Part shown: one piece after another, positions 1-9,006 of the stretch | How positions within the stretch are numbered: the stretch's first letter is position 1 | Layout of the letters: every line of letters starts with the position of its first letter | Source of the DNA: Anaerolineales bacterium | GTDB taxonomy: Bacteria > Chloroflexota > Anaerolineae > Anaerolineales > Villigracilaceae | NCBI GenBank assembly: GCA_016934715.1 | Contig: JAFGSI010000069.1 | Coordinates: 1-59,643 of the forward strand | Direction of reading: 5' to 3' | DNA: 59,643 nucleotides | Notes under the pieces: generated by a model | Told to the model about the DNA's origin: nothing | The model's database searches: none | Seen by the model: the letters and a program-made list of their open reading frames with translations, nothing else | Made by a program: the position numbers and the translations under genes

Positions 1-2268
1 AGTGCCAGTGCGGACGGGACGACCTCGAACCTGGACAGTGCGACGGCGCATGCGACGCTGAACCCGGCGCTGACGCTGGTGAAGGGCTACGTGGGTTACG
101 GCGACAACGATACGAGCGGCGGGATTACCGAGGGCGACGACCTGAACTACACGCTGACGATGACCAACACGGGCAACACGACGCTGACGAACGTGGAGGT
201 GAGCGATCCTGACCTGACGCCGACGAGCCAGACCTGCGCCAGTGTTGCGCCGGGGGCGACCTGCGAGCTGGCGGGCAGCTACACGGTGACGCAGGCGGAC
301 GTGGATGCAGGCAGTTTTACGAACACCGGGGTGGTGACGGACGACGATGTCTGTCCTGCGGCTGGGGTTGGGACGTGCGAGGATGATGTGACCACGCCAA
401 TCCTGCAGAGTCCTGCGATTGCGATTGACAAGAATCCCCCAACGCAGACGGTGGTGAGCGGCTCGAACGTGAACTTCACCCTGACCGTGACGAACCCCGG
501 CAACGTGACGCTGTCGAACATCGTGTTGCATGATCCGACCTGCGACACGCTGACGGGCCCTGTGGGAGATCTGAACAGCAACGGGGAACTGGAGACGAGC
601 GAGACGTGGATGTACGCCTGCACGGTGAACAATGCACTGGCGGATTTCACGAACAATGCGGACGTCACCGGCACGCCGCCGATTGGTCCGGATGTGACGG
701 ATAGTGACAGTGCCGATGTGGTTGTCGCACAGGACCCTGTCGTTGGTGTTGCCAAACGGGTTGTCGGCACGCCGGTTCTGGTCAGTGCAGGCACCTGGGA
801 TGTCACCTATCAGATCCTGGTGCGCAATTACGGGAACGTTGCCTTAAGTGACCTCCAGGTCACGGACGACCTGGTTGCCACTTTTCCTCCTGCGACCACC
901 TTCGTGGTTCAGTCGGTGACGCCAAGTGCGAATCTGACCTCCAACCTGAGCTACGATGGGAATACCGATGGCGGTATCCATCCCACCCACATCAACCTGC
1001 TGGCCGGCACCGATTCGTTGGCGATCAACGCAAGCGGCACGCTTACGGTGGTGGTGCGGGTGGTCCCTGCTGCGGCCGGGCCGTTCTGGAACTGGGCGAT
1101 TGCCTCTGGTCAGCCTCCGGTCGGGCCTCGCGTGGACGATCTTTCGCAGGATGGAGCGGATCCAGACCCGGACGGGGATGGGAATCCCACCAACAATGAC
1201 GATCCCACACCGGTGAGCTTCGGTCCGCATCTGTTCGACCCGCCCTTCGGCATCAAACTGCTGGACGCCAACAACCTGCCGGTCCTGCGCTGGACGATGG
1301 TCTGGATTAATGATACCAACATCGTTGCGGTCAATGCCCTGGCCAGCGATGGAATTCCAGAGGGGACCACGTTCGTCGATAACGGCATCCCGAGCGGCTA
1401 TCCCCTGCCGCCTGGAGTCCAGCCTTTCGGCACGGTGGCGAGCGGTGTTACCTGTGAGGACATCTCGGCGGTGACGATCACGCAATACTGTTACTACGAA
1501 GGTCCGACAGTGACTTACCCGCGCGGCCGCATTGTCTGGGGGGGCACCCTGGGCCCCGATTTCGGCGTCACCGATCCTGCCGTGGCGGTCAACGCTATTG
1601 CGATCACATTCTTCGTTCGGGTCGATGCCGGCGTTGGTGAGGTCAACAACATGGCCACGATCGACTCCGATCGCAACGGCGACGGCGATACCGCTGATGC
1701 GGGCGAGCAGATTGTTGCTCGGGCAAGTGCGCACTGGGAGACCGCACCGACCCAGCTTCCGGGAACCGGCTTCGCCCCTGGACAGATCACGGACCTGAGC
1801 GACCTGGAACCGGTCACGTACGCGGCTACGGACGAAGTCCGACTTGAAATCCCTGCCCTGCGGATCGACATTCCGATCGTGGGTGTCCCGCTTGAGGGCG
1901 GAGACTGGGATGTCACCTGGCTGGCGAACCAGGCTGGCTGGCTCGAAGGTACAGCCTTCCCGTCCTGGGAGGGCAACTCTGTCCTGACCGGCCATGTCTA
2001 CCTGCCCAGCGGGGCACCGGGCCCATTCGTCAATCTGGGCCAGCTGCGCTGGGGTGACCAGATCGTTGTCCATGCCTACGGGAGTCGCTATGTTTACGAG
2101 GTGCGTTCGAACCAGGTCGTCAGGCCAAATGACCTGACTGCTTTGCGCCACGAAGATCTGCCCTGGGTGACGCTGATCACCTGCCGGCAGTACGATGATG
2201 CGACGAACGCTTATCGTTACCGGGTCGTTGTCCGGGCGGTACTGCTGCGGGTTGACCCCGAACGTTAG
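1..2268 (+). CDS. DUF11-repeat surface protein with LPGTG motif and C-terminal sortase domain (5' partial)
   Basis: The frame is open from base 1, so the start lies upstream; the GTG at 79 is only the first start-like codon inside the window. The first ~700 bases encode DUF11/CARDB-like beta-sandwich repeats (blocks such as YTLTMTNTGNTTLTNV and FTLTVTNPGNVTLSNI), typical of exported adhesin-like proteins. An LPGTG sorting motif is at 1756-1770. A sortase-family domain follows, with the three expected catalytic residues: His in TGH (1993-1995), Cys in TLITC (2182-2184) and Arg in YRYR (about 2221-2223). No membrane segment or basic tail follows the LPGTG, so this is not a standard cell-wall sorting signal. 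Any signal peptide or anchor would lie outside the window. Sortases cleave LPxTG motifs and transfer the protein to an amine; here motif and enzyme share one chain, so cis-processing is possible but inferred. Confidence 0.88.
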   Translation, partial: SASADGTTSNLDSATAHATLNPALTLVKGYVGYGDNDTSGGITEGDDLNYTLTMTNTGNTTLTNVEVSDPDLTPTSQTCASVAPGATCELAGSYTVTQADVDAGSFTNTGVVTDDDVCPAAGVGTCEDDVTTPILQSPAIAIDKNPPTQTVVSGSNVNFTLTVTNPGNVTLSNIVLHDPTCDTLTGPVGDLNSNGELETSETWMYACTVNNALADFTNNADVTGTPPIGPDVTDSDSADVVVAQDPVVGVAKRVVGTPVLVSAGTWDVTYQILVRNYGNVALSDLQVTDDLVATFPPATTFVVQSVTPSANLTSNLSYDGNTDGGIHPTHINLLAGTDSLAINASGTLTVVVRVVPAAAGPFWNWAIASGQPPVGPRVDDLSQDGADPDPDGDGNPTNNDDPTPVSFGPHLFDPPFGIKLLDANNLPVLRWTMVWINDTNIVAVNALASDGIPEGTTFVDNGIPSGYPLPPGVQPFGTVASGVTCEDISAVTITQYCYYEGPTVTYPRGRIVWGGTLGPDFGVTDPAVAVNAIAITFFVRVDAGVGEVNNMATIDSDRNGDGDTADAGEQIVARASAHWETAPTQLPGTGFAPGQITDLSDLEPVTYAATDEVRLEIPALRIDIPIVGVPLEGGDWDVTWLANQAGWLEGTAFPSWEGNSVLTGHVYLPSGAPGPFVNLGQLRWGDQIVVHAYGSRYVYEVRSNQVVRPNDLTALRHEDLPWVTLITCRQYDDATNAYRYRVVVRAVLLRVDPER

Positions 2269-2288
2269 GGAACCGTCTTTCGAAATGC

Positions 2289-2328
2289 GACGAATCCGTC
2301 GGGGTTGTGAGACTCCGGCGGATTCGTC
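2289..2328 (+). terminator. 16-bp inverted repeat between the sortase gene and cpaF
   Basis: The arms GACGAATCCG (2289-2298) and CGGATTCGTC (2319-2328) are perfect complements. Pairing continues inward through G-U pairs to about 16 bp around an 8-nt loop. It begins 20 nt after the stop of the sortase gene. No T-run follows, so it is either a weak terminator or an operator just upstream of the cpaF promoter. Confidence 0.5.
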
Positions 2329-2333
2329 TGTGC

Positions 2334-2357
2334 TATACTAGAATCCAAGAGGTGCAT
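2334..2357 (+). promoter_or_regulatory. -10 box and ribosome site for cpaF
   Basis: TATACT at 2334-2339 is preceded by TGC, giving an extended -10 form. No convincing -35 lies 16-18 nt upstream. AAGAGG before the ATG at 2358 is the probable ribosome-binding site and decides that start over an upstream in-frame alternative at 2307, which would overlap the hairpin. Confidence 0.45.
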
Positions 2358-3650
2358 ATGACGGAGGTTTGCCAGGTCGTCCCGAAGGTCTTGCTTGACC
2401 CGCGGATTAAAAAATTCAAAGGGGTGCTGATGAACGCGGTGGCGCCGGAGATGCAATCCCTGCCTGCGGGCCAACAGAGCCGGGAGGTGGTACACCGCTG
2501 GCTGACGGAAGCCCTCGGGCGTATGAGCGGGGACCTGCCGGTTGAGGTCCGGGAAGCGGTGCTCGACAGTGCTCTGGCCGATCTGGTTGGCTTCGGGCCG
2601 CTCGAATGGCTGCTTAAAGAGCCGGATGTCAGCGAGATCATGGTCAACGGGGCCGGGCTGGTCTTCCTTGAGCGCGGCGGCCAGATCCTCGAGACGGATG
2701 TCAAATTCGACGATGATGCTCATGTGCTGCGCATCATTGACCGGATCGTCAATCCGCTCGGACGGCGGATCGACTCGGATAACCCGACGGCCGATGCTCG
2801 TCTACCTGATGGTTCGCGGGTCAATATTGTCGCTCCGCCGGTGGCGGTTGATGGGCCGCACATCACCATCCGCAAGTTCCTGCGGACCAAGATGGCCATG
2901 GAGGATCTGCTGGCCCTGGATGCCCTCAATCATCACATGGCCCGACTGCTGGAGGCCTGCGTGGTGGCCCGGCTCAACATCCTCGTCACCGGGAACACAA
3001 GTTCGGGCAAGACGACAATCCTAAACGTGCTCTCGAGTTTCATCCCCGAACGCGAACGCATCGTGACCATCGAGGATGCAGTCGAGTTGCAGCTCAAGCA
3101 GCGTCACGTCGTGCGCCTGGAGACCAAGCTGCCTGGGATCGATGGGGATGGGGCAGTGTCGGTGCGCGATCTGGTACGCAATGCTCTGCGCATGCGTCCC
3201 GATCGGATTGTGGTCGGAGAGGTGCGCGGTGGTGAAGCGATGGACATGCTCCAGGCGATGAACACCGGCCACACCGGTTCGCTGACTACCCTGCATGCCA
3301 ACGGTCCGCGCGACGCCACTTCGCGACTGGAGACGATGGCGATGATGGCCGGCCTGGACATGCCCCTGCTTGCAATCCGCAAGCAGATCGCCTCGGCCAT
3401 GAACGTGATCGTGCACCTGGCACGCCTGCAGGACGGTTCTCGCCGGGTTACCCATATCACGGAAGTGGTCGGCATGGAAGGGGATGTCATCACCCTGAGC
3501 GATATTTTCAAGTTTGAGCAGACCGGCGTTACTCCGGAGGGCAAGGTGCTCGGGCAGATGCATCCGACCGGAATCCGCCCGATGTTCAGCCAGCGTCTCG
3601 AGGTGGCTGGCTTTAAACTTGGCGGCGAGGTCTTCGGAGCAGGTTTCTAG
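2358..3650 (+). CDS. cpaF: CpaF/TadA-type secretion ATPase
   Basis: A 430-aa hexameric ATPase of the type II/IV secretion superfamily, which powers assembly of Tad/Flp pili or related secretion machines at the inner face of the membrane. Visible motifs are the N-terminal block GFGPLEWLLKEPDVSEIMVNG-like region, Walker A GNTSSGKTT (about residues 212-220), an Asp box in VTIEDAVEL, and Walker B / His-box region VVGEVRGGEAMDMLQAMNTG followed by SLTTLHANGPRD. These are characteristic of CpaF rather than PilB. No other tad genes are next to it; a TadE/G-like pseudogene sits at 22890-23471. It may serve a remote pilus locus. Family assignment is firm, the substrate is unknown. Confidence 0.92.
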   Translation: MTEVCQVVPKVLLDPRIKKFKGVLMNAVAPEMQSLPAGQQSREVVHRWLTEALGRMSGDLPVEVREAVLDSALADLVGFGPLEWLLKEPDVSEIMVNGAGLVFLERGGQILETDVKFDDDAHVLRIIDRIVNPLGRRIDSDNPTADARLPDGSRVNIVAPPVAVDGPHITIRKFLRTKMAMEDLLALDALNHHMARLLEACVVARLNILVTGNTSSGKTTILNVLSSFIPERERIVTIEDAVELQLKQRHVVRLETKLPGIDGDGAVSVRDLVRNALRMRPDRIVVGEVRGGEAMDMLQAMNTGHTGSLTTLHANGPRDATSRLETMAMMAGLDMPLLAIRKQIASAMNVIVHLARLQDGSRRVTHITEVVGMEGDVITLSDIFKFEQTGVTPEGKVLGQMHPTGIRPMFSQRLEVAGFKLGGEVFGAGF

Positions 3651-3673
3651 CCGGGAGTTCCCCACTCGTCTCG

Positions 3674-3682
3674 TGTTATAAT
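3674..3682 (+). promoter_or_regulatory. Extended -10 promoter box before the STAS gene
   Basis: TGTTATAAT (TATAAT at 3677-3682, with an upstream TG) lies 33 nt before the start at 3715. A GGAGG-like site (TATGGAGGCC) precedes the ATG. This would start the STAS/anti-sigma/PP2C operon separately from cpaF. Confidence 0.5.
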
Positions 3683-3714
3683 TTTGCTATCTTGATTCCG
3701 AATATGGAGGCCAA

Positions 3715-4050
3715 ATGGAAATCACAACCCAGCAGTTCAAACATTGTGATATGGTGAACGTCAAAGGCCGGGTGGACTCGTACACGGCTCCACAATTGGC
3801 CGATGCTTTGGAAGCCATCAATAAGGATGGGCGCTTCAAGATCGTCATTGATATGAACGAGTTGGAGTATATGTCCAGCGCCGGGTTCCGGGTCCTGTTG
3901 ATCGGCCAGCGCAACTGCAAGCATTACAATCGTGGGGAGATCGTCCTGGCGAGGGTGCCCAAGAATATCTACGATGCTTTCGAACTGACCGGTTTCACGC
4001 CGCTCTTCAAGATGTTCGACGACGAAACCTCTGCCGTCGGTAATTTCTAA
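3715..4050 (+). CDS. STAS-domain anti-sigma factor antagonist (SpoIIAA/RsbV-like)
   Basis: A 111-aa single STAS domain. In partner-switching systems such a protein binds the anti-sigma kinase when its conserved Ser is unphosphorylated. The motif MSSAGFRVL carries the likely phosphorylated Ser at residue 54 or 55. It is followed by an anti-sigma kinase gene and a PP2C phosphatase gene, which are the enzymes that would phosphorylate and dephosphorylate it. The cognate sigma factor or output protein is not in the window. Confidence 0.9.
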   Translation: MEITTQQFKHCDMVNVKGRVDSYTAPQLADALEAINKDGRFKIVIDMNELEYMSSAGFRVLLIGQRNCKHYNRGEIVLARVPKNIYDAFELTGFTPLFKMFDDETSAVGNF

Positions 4051-4124
4051 CCCCAATCCCACGCTTGACATTGTCGAGGCCGTTACCAGCCGCTGGCCAT
4101 GGGGCGGCCTCGTTTCTATCAGAG

Positions 4125-4541
4125 ATGCGTACTGTTATCTTCCCGGCCCACTTCGACCAATTAGATGCGATTCGCAGATTCGTCACCCAGGCGGCTCGTG
4201 ATGTTGGCCTCGCCGAGAAGGATGTCTGTGCGGTCGAGATGGCGGTCGATGAAGCCTGTTCGAATATCATCGAACATGCTTATCGAAGCAGCAAGGGGGT
4301 AATCGAGTGCACCTGCGAGTGTGCCGACGATGCCCTGACGGTCGTCCTGCGGGATTACGCCGCTCCCTTCGATCCTGCCAATGTTCCACCTCCCGATCTT
4401 TCTGACGATCTGGAAGAACGCAAGATCGGTGGTCTGGGAGTCTATCTCATGCGCCAGCTTATGGACGAGATCCACTATGAAACCGATGCGACCACCGGCA
4501 ACGTCTTGACCATGGTTAAGCGGCGCGGGGGGGAAGAATGA
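4125..4541 (+). CDS. Anti-sigma regulatory kinase (SpoIIAB/RsbW-like, HATPase_c)
   Basis: A 138-aa GHKL-type ATPase that would phosphorylate the STAS protein upstream. Visible motifs are an N-box (VDEACSNIIEHAY), a G1-like box (RDYAAPFDP, where the usual DxG is altered to DYA) and a G2 box (GGLGVYLMRQLMDE). The ATG at 4125 gives the usual family length; an in-frame TTG at 4065 would add 20 poorly conserved residues. The last four bases (ATGA) overlap the start of the PP2C gene, indicating translational coupling. Confidence 0.88.
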   Translation: MRTVIFPAHFDQLDAIRRFVTQAARDVGLAEKDVCAVEMAVDEACSNIIEHAYRSSKGVIECTCECADDALTVVLRDYAAPFDPANVPPPDLSDDLEERKIGGLGVYLMRQLMDEIHYETDATTGNVLTMVKRRGGEE

Positions 4542-7500
4542 CTTCTCGATCCGCCGCGCCTGCGGCCTGGCAGGAAATGGTTGCATTGGGCGAGAAGCTC
4601 CTGCAGGCTGAAGGTCTGGCTGGCCAGTGTAACTGCATCTGTGAAACAACAGCCGAGCTGCTCAAAGCCGAGGCTTGTCTGTGGTTGGACGAGCAGATGT
4701 ACCGCCTACCCGGTTCGGATGCGCCAGCGTATTTTCACGCTCAGCCGCCGGACCCGGCAATGGTACAGGCTTTCACCCGGGGCGAGGTCTGTTATCTGGA
4801 GGTGGATGGCAGGTCACAAGTCGCCGCGCCGCTGCGTTATCAGGACATTTTCCTGGGAGTCCTGCAGATCAGCCGGCCGATGGAGCGGAAGTTTCGCAAG
4901 CCCGAGCTGGACATGTTTATCGGGCTGGCAGGCCACATTGGTCTGGCCCTCTACACGGCCCGCCGGGTGGCTGTCGAACAGTGGCGTCTCGAGCAGTTGA
5001 ACCTGGTTCGCCGGGTCAGCGCCCAGATCGCCAGCGTGCTCGATCTGGATATCCTGACCCGCCGCGTCACGGACCTGATCTTGGAGACTTTCCAATATTA
5101 TTTTGTCGCCATCTTCACCCTCGAGCCGGGCCAGTCCCTGCTGCGTTTCCGCTCCAGTGCCGGACCGCGTGGTCGTCGCAAGCGCAAGAAGGCTATCTCG
5201 CCTCTGGCGGTGGAGCTGGGGCAGGGGTTGGTAGGGCTGGCGGCACAGAATGGCGAAGAATTCGTCGTCAGCGACGTGCGCGCTGAACCGCGCTTCCGCT
5301 TTATCGACGTTCTCCCGGAGACGCAGTCCGAGGTCGTCCTGCCGCTCAAGATCGAGAACCAGGTCCTGGGGGTGCTGGACATCCAGAGCGAAAAGCTGGA
5401 CGCCTTTCACCCGAACGACCTGCTCGTCCTGCGAGCTCTCGCCGATGCCATCGCCACGGCCGTCAACGCTGCCCGCCTGTATAGCGACGTGCAGAAGCGT
5501 GCCGAGCAACTGGCCGTGGTGGCTGAAGTTAGCGACGATATCAATAAAGCCCTTGACCTGGAGGTCTTGTTTGCCCAGGTCGCCAAGTTGATCCACGAGC
5601 GCCTGGGTTTCCCTCACGTCCACCTGCTCACCGTACACCCCAATCGGCGCCAGATTATCTATGAAGCCGGCAGCGGGACGCACAACAGTGCCAACAAGGG
5701 CACGGTGATGAACCTGGATACCGCTGAAGGTTTGATCCCCTGGGTGGCTCGCAACGGTGAAACTGTCTTGGCGAACGACGTGACCTTGGAACCGCGTTAC
5801 GTTTCTTCACCCTTCCCGCCCCAGAACACGCGCGCCGAGCTGGCGGTTCCCCTGATCTATGACAACAAGGTCGTTGGGGTGCTGGACCTGCAAAGCAACG
5901 AAACCGGCGCCTTTCTCGAGACGGATGTCTTCCTGTTCGAGGCCCTGGCTGACAGTATTGCCACGGCGATCCATAATGCCGATCTTTACCATACCGAGCG
6001 CTGGCGCCGTCAGGTGGCTGACAGCCTGCGCGAGGTCGCCGGCCTGGTCTCGGCCGATGTCAGCCTGGATGATGTGCTTGACGCCGTGCTGCGCGAACTG
6101 GAACGCAACCTGCCTTGTGAAGTTTCGGCGGTCTGGCTGCTGGATGGCGATTCGCTCTACCTGGCCCACGTTCGGGGGGCTGATCCGGTCGAGATCGAAG
6201 CAGTCGCCCAGCGCTGGCCGGAAGCCTATGACTATCTGGCCTCGACACTGGTGGTCGATCTGCCGGTCATTCGCCAGCCGGCCGATCCGTTCGGCCCGAC
6301 TGGCACGATGATGGGCTATGCGGCCGACTATTCCTCGATCGCGGCCGCATTGCGGGTCGGCGACCAGCCCCTGGGCGTGCTGACCCTGACCCATCACACT
6401 GCCGGGCGCTATGGGCACGAGGCCCAGGCGATCACGGCGACCTTCGCCAACTATGCTGCGGTCGCGATCGAGAATGCCCGCATGTATGACACCGCCCAGG
6501 AGCAGGCTTACGCCTCAGCCACCCTGTTGCATGTCGCCCAGACGGTCGCCAACTCCACCGGCCTGGATGAAACTCTCGAGTCGATCGTGCGCGTCATGCC
6601 CATGCTGGTTGGCGTACACGGCTGCGCCGTCTACCTGCTCGGCTCCCAACATCTGATGCTGGCAAAAGCGTATGGGATCTCCGAGGACTTGCGGCTTGTA
6701 CTGGCGGACCGGCCCTTCCAGCCGGGCGAGTTTCCTCTCCTGGATGCGGTCCGGGAACAGGGCTCCATGATCATCGGGCTGATCGACGCCAAGTGTCGTG
6801 CCGAGGACTGTTTGTTGACCGACCTGGCCTTGACTGATGATGAGATCCTGTATGCCCTCCAGGCCGGTGATCGCATGTTACTCGGGTTTCCATTGATGAT
6901 CCGTGGCGATCTGTATGGTGTCATGCTGGTCGAGGAGACGGGCGAAGCGCGCCGCTTCCGCAATAAGCGCGTCGAGATCATTCATGGCGTTGCCCAGCAG
7001 ATCGCCATTGCGATCCAGAACGAGCATCTCAAGCGCGAGATGGTTGTGCGCGAGCGCCTCGAGCACGAGGTCCAGCTGGCCCGCCAGATCCAGCAGACTT
7101 TTCTGCCCGACCACCTCCCCGAGTTGCCGGGCTGGGAACTGCAGGCGGAATGGATCACGGCCCGCCAGGTGGGCGGCGATTTCTATGATGTCTTCGAACT
7201 CCCCGGCCGGCGCCTGGGCCTGTTCATTGCCGATGTCTCCGACAAGGGCATCCCGGCGGCGCTCTTTATGGCCCTCACCCGGACCCTGGTTCGGGCGGTG
7301 GTGTTCGACACCGATTCCCCGGCTGAGGCCCTGCGGCGGGTCAACGAATTGATCCGCCCTGATAACCAGCAGGAGATGTTCGTCACTGCCGTCTACGCGG
7401 TTCTCTCGCTGGAGGGCGGCGAGCTGACTTATGCCAATGCGGGTCATAATCCACCGCTGTGGTTCAACCGGCCGGACGGCAACGTGGAACGCCTGACCCG

Positions 7501-7786
7501 CACCGGGGCGGCGCTGGGCGTGATCGATAAGATGGAAATGGAAGAACGCACGATCCACTTCCTGCCCGGGTGCGGACTGCTTTTGTATACCGATGGTCTG
7601 ACCGAGGCCTTTTCCCCGGATGGGAAATTGTTCGGGGAGGAGCGCCTGCTCCAGGTCCTGGTGGAGAACGCTGCAGCGCCGGCGACAGAGTTGTTGCAGG
7701 CGATCAATGCCTCGGTCGAGGCGTTCATGGACACCGAACCAGCGGCTGATGATCTCACCATGCTGGTTCTGCGTCGCGCCGGCTGA
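4538..7786 (+). CDS. Multi-GAF sensor PP2C-type phosphatase (SpoIIE/RsbU-like)
   Basis: A 1082-aa cytoplasmic protein. Roughly five GAF-like modules run from residue ~20 to ~830 (about 20-145, 165-312, 335-487, 505-652 and 670-830), each ending in a helix with an AVAIENARMY-type signature. A short coiled coil (ERLEHEVQLARQIQQTFLP) leads to a SpoIIE PP2C domain at ~850-1080 with metal-binding residues in GGDFYDVF, IADVSDKGIPAALFMAL, YANAGHNPP and YTDGLTEA. The phosphatase should dephosphorylate the STAS protein. The array of GAF domains would integrate several small-molecule or redox cues. The start overlaps the kinase stop by 4 nt. The family is clear, the ligands are not. Confidence 0.9.
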   Translation: MTSRSAAPAAWQEMVALGEKLLQAEGLAGQCNCICETTAELLKAEACLWLDEQMYRLPGSDAPAYFHAQPPDPAMVQAFTRGEVCYLEVDGRSQVAAPLRYQDIFLGVLQISRPMERKFRKPELDMFIGLAGHIGLALYTARRVAVEQWRLEQLNLVRRVSAQIASVLDLDILTRRVTDLILETFQYYFVAIFTLEPGQSLLRFRSSAGPRGRRKRKKAISPLAVELGQGLVGLAAQNGEEFVVSDVRAEPRFRFIDVLPETQSEVVLPLKIENQVLGVLDIQSEKLDAFHPNDLLVLRALADAIATAVNAARLYSDVQKRAEQLAVVAEVSDDINKALDLEVLFAQVAKLIHERLGFPHVHLLTVHPNRRQIIYEAGSGTHNSANKGTVMNLDTAEGLIPWVARNGETVLANDVTLEPRYVSSPFPPQNTRAELAVPLIYDNKVVGVLDLQSNETGAFLETDVFLFEALADSIATAIHNADLYHTERWRRQVADSLREVAGLVSADVSLDDVLDAVLRELERNLPCEVSAVWLLDGDSLYLAHVRGADPVEIEAVAQRWPEAYDYLASTLVVDLPVIRQPADPFGPTGTMMGYAADYSSIAAALRVGDQPLGVLTLTHHTAGRYGHEAQAITATFANYAAVAIENARMYDTAQEQAYASATLLHVAQTVANSTGLDETLESIVRVMPMLVGVHGCAVYLLGSQHLMLAKAYGISEDLRLVLADRPFQPGEFPLLDAVREQGSMIIGLIDAKCRAEDCLLTDLALTDDEILYALQAGDRMLLGFPLMIRGDLYGVMLVEETGEARRFRNKRVEIIHGVAQQIAIAIQNEHLKREMVVRERLEHEVQLARQIQQTFLPDHLPELPGWELQAEWITARQVGGDFYDVFELPGRRLGLFIADVSDKGIPAALFMALTRTLVRAVVFDTDSPAEALRRVNELIRPDNQQEMFVTAVYAVLSLEGGELTYANAGHNPPLWFNRPDGNVERLTRTGAALGVIDKMEMEERTIHFLPGCGLLLYTDGLTEAFSPDGKLFGEERLLQVLVENAAAPATELLQAINASVEAFMDTEPAADDLTMLVLRRAG

Positions 7787-7853
7787 ATTCGACAGGTCCT
7801 TGCTGGTACGCACGCTGCCGGCGTCCATTCGTCGCGTAACCATCATGGTATAG

Positions 7854-7896
7854 TATAATAGTTTCGTTAGACAGATCTCTAGGAGCAGCATACACT
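7854..7896 (+). promoter_or_regulatory. Promoter and ribosome site for mreB
   Basis: TATAAT at 7854-7859 lies about 40 nt before the mreB start. AGGAG at 7881-7885 lies 11 nt before a TTG codon at 7897, supporting the TTG start. No clear -35 hexamer is visible. Confidence 0.5.
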
Positions 7897-8961
7897 TTGG
7901 CTTTCAATCCGTTTAACTGGCTTCTGGGTCTCTTGTCCCTGGACATCGGCATCGACCTGGGAACGGCCAATACGCTTGTCCATGTACGCGGGAAGGGCAT
8001 TGTGATCAACGAACCCTCCTGGGTCGCCATCGACAAGCGTACGCGTGATCCCCTGAAAGTCGGCCTGGAAGCCAAGGAGATGGTCGGGCGCACTTCGGGG
8101 AACATCGTCGTCATCCGGCCGTTGCGCGATGGCGTCATTTCCGAGTTCGAGATCACCGAATATATGTTGGAATACTTCATCGGCAAGGTGCACGAACAGA
8201 CCGTCGCGGCGTTGCCGCGGCCGCGGGTGGTGATCGGGATCCCCTCGGGCGTGACCGAGGTCGAGAAGCGGGCGGTCTATGATGCGGCGATGTCGGCCGG
8301 GGCGCGCCTGGCTCACATGATCGAGGAGCCAATCGCTGCCGCCCTGGGGGCCGGCTTGCCGATAGGTGAGACGCGTGGCAGCATGATCGTCGATATCGGC
8401 GGCGGGACGACCGAGGTGGCGGTCATGTCGATGGGAGGGGTGGTCGTTTCGCGCTCCCTGCGCGTGGCGGGCGACGAAATGGACCAGGATATCGTCAAGT
8501 ACGTGCGCAATAAGTACAACGTGCTCATCGGCGAGCGGGTTGCCGAGCGGGTCAAGTGGGAGGTCGGTTCGGCCTTCCCGCTGCCGGTCGAGAAGACGGT
8601 CGAAGTGCGCGGTCGCAACCTGGTCAACGGCCTGCCCGAGTCGGTCGAGATTTCCTCGGTTGAGGTACGCGAGGCCTTGTCGCCTTCGATCCAGGTGATT
8701 GTTGACACACTCAAAGACGCTCTCGACGAGGTCCCGCCGGAGATCGTTGCTGATTTGATGGACATCGGTATTTGCCTGGCGGGTGGTGGGGCTCTGCTGC
8801 AGGGACTGGCCGAACGCCTGAGTGACGAACTTCACCTGCGCGTCTGGGCTGCGGAAGACCCGTTGACCTGTGTTGTGCGCGGCACCGGCAGGATCCTGGA
8901 CGATTTTGAGGCTCTCAAAGGGTATCTGGTCGGCCTGGAGCGTGGCAGCACGCGTCACTAG
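7897..8961 (+). CDS. mreB: Rod shape-determining protein MreB
   Basis: A 354-aa bacterial actin homologue that forms membrane-bound filaments guiding lateral wall synthesis. Actin-fold phosphate loops are visible: IGIDLGTANTLV near residue 17, IVDIGGGTTEVAVM near 165 and LAGGGALLQGL near 290. The N-terminal FNPFNWLLGLLS is a hydrophobic, amphipathic-like membrane-binding segment. The TTG start is supported by AGGAG upstream. It heads the mreBCD-mrdA-min-rodA cluster. Confidence 0.96.
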   Translation: MAFNPFNWLLGLLSLDIGIDLGTANTLVHVRGKGIVINEPSWVAIDKRTRDPLKVGLEAKEMVGRTSGNIVVIRPLRDGVISEFEITEYMLEYFIGKVHEQTVAALPRPRVVIGIPSGVTEVEKRAVYDAAMSAGARLAHMIEEPIAAALGAGLPIGETRGSMIVDIGGGTTEVAVMSMGGVVVSRSLRVAGDEMDQDIVKYVRNKYNVLIGERVAERVKWEVGSAFPLPVEKTVEVRGRNLVNGLPESVEISSVEVREALSPSIQVIVDTLKDALDEVPPEIVADLMDIGICLAGGGALLQGLAERLSDELHLRVWAAEDPLTCVVRGTGRILDDFEALKGYLVGLERGSTRH

Positions 8962-8971
8962 CCCGCGCGTG

Positions 8972-8991
8972 GCCGCGCCGGGAGGCGCGGC
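8972..8991 (+). other. GC-rich hairpin between mreB and mreC
   Basis: GCCGCGCC (8972-8979) pairs perfectly with GGCGCGGC (8984-8991) around a GGGA tetraloop. No T-run follows, so read-through into mreC is expected. It could be a transcript stabiliser that sets mreB expression above that of mreCD; this is inference. Confidence 0.45.
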
Positions 8992-9006
8992 ATCCCTGTC
9001 AAACCT

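Noticed and set aside
1-720. Tandem DNA repeat or CRISPR-like array in the GTGACG/ACGCTGACG-rich start
   Set aside because: The repetition comes from protein-level DUF11 repeats and biased Thr/Val codons; there are no constant repeats with unique spacers.
279-2151. Long minus-strand open frames opposite the sortase gene
   Set aside because: They are antisense to a clear DUF11/sortase gene, are rich in Arg/Gly/Pro and show no family motif; GC-rich coding DNA often gives such frames.
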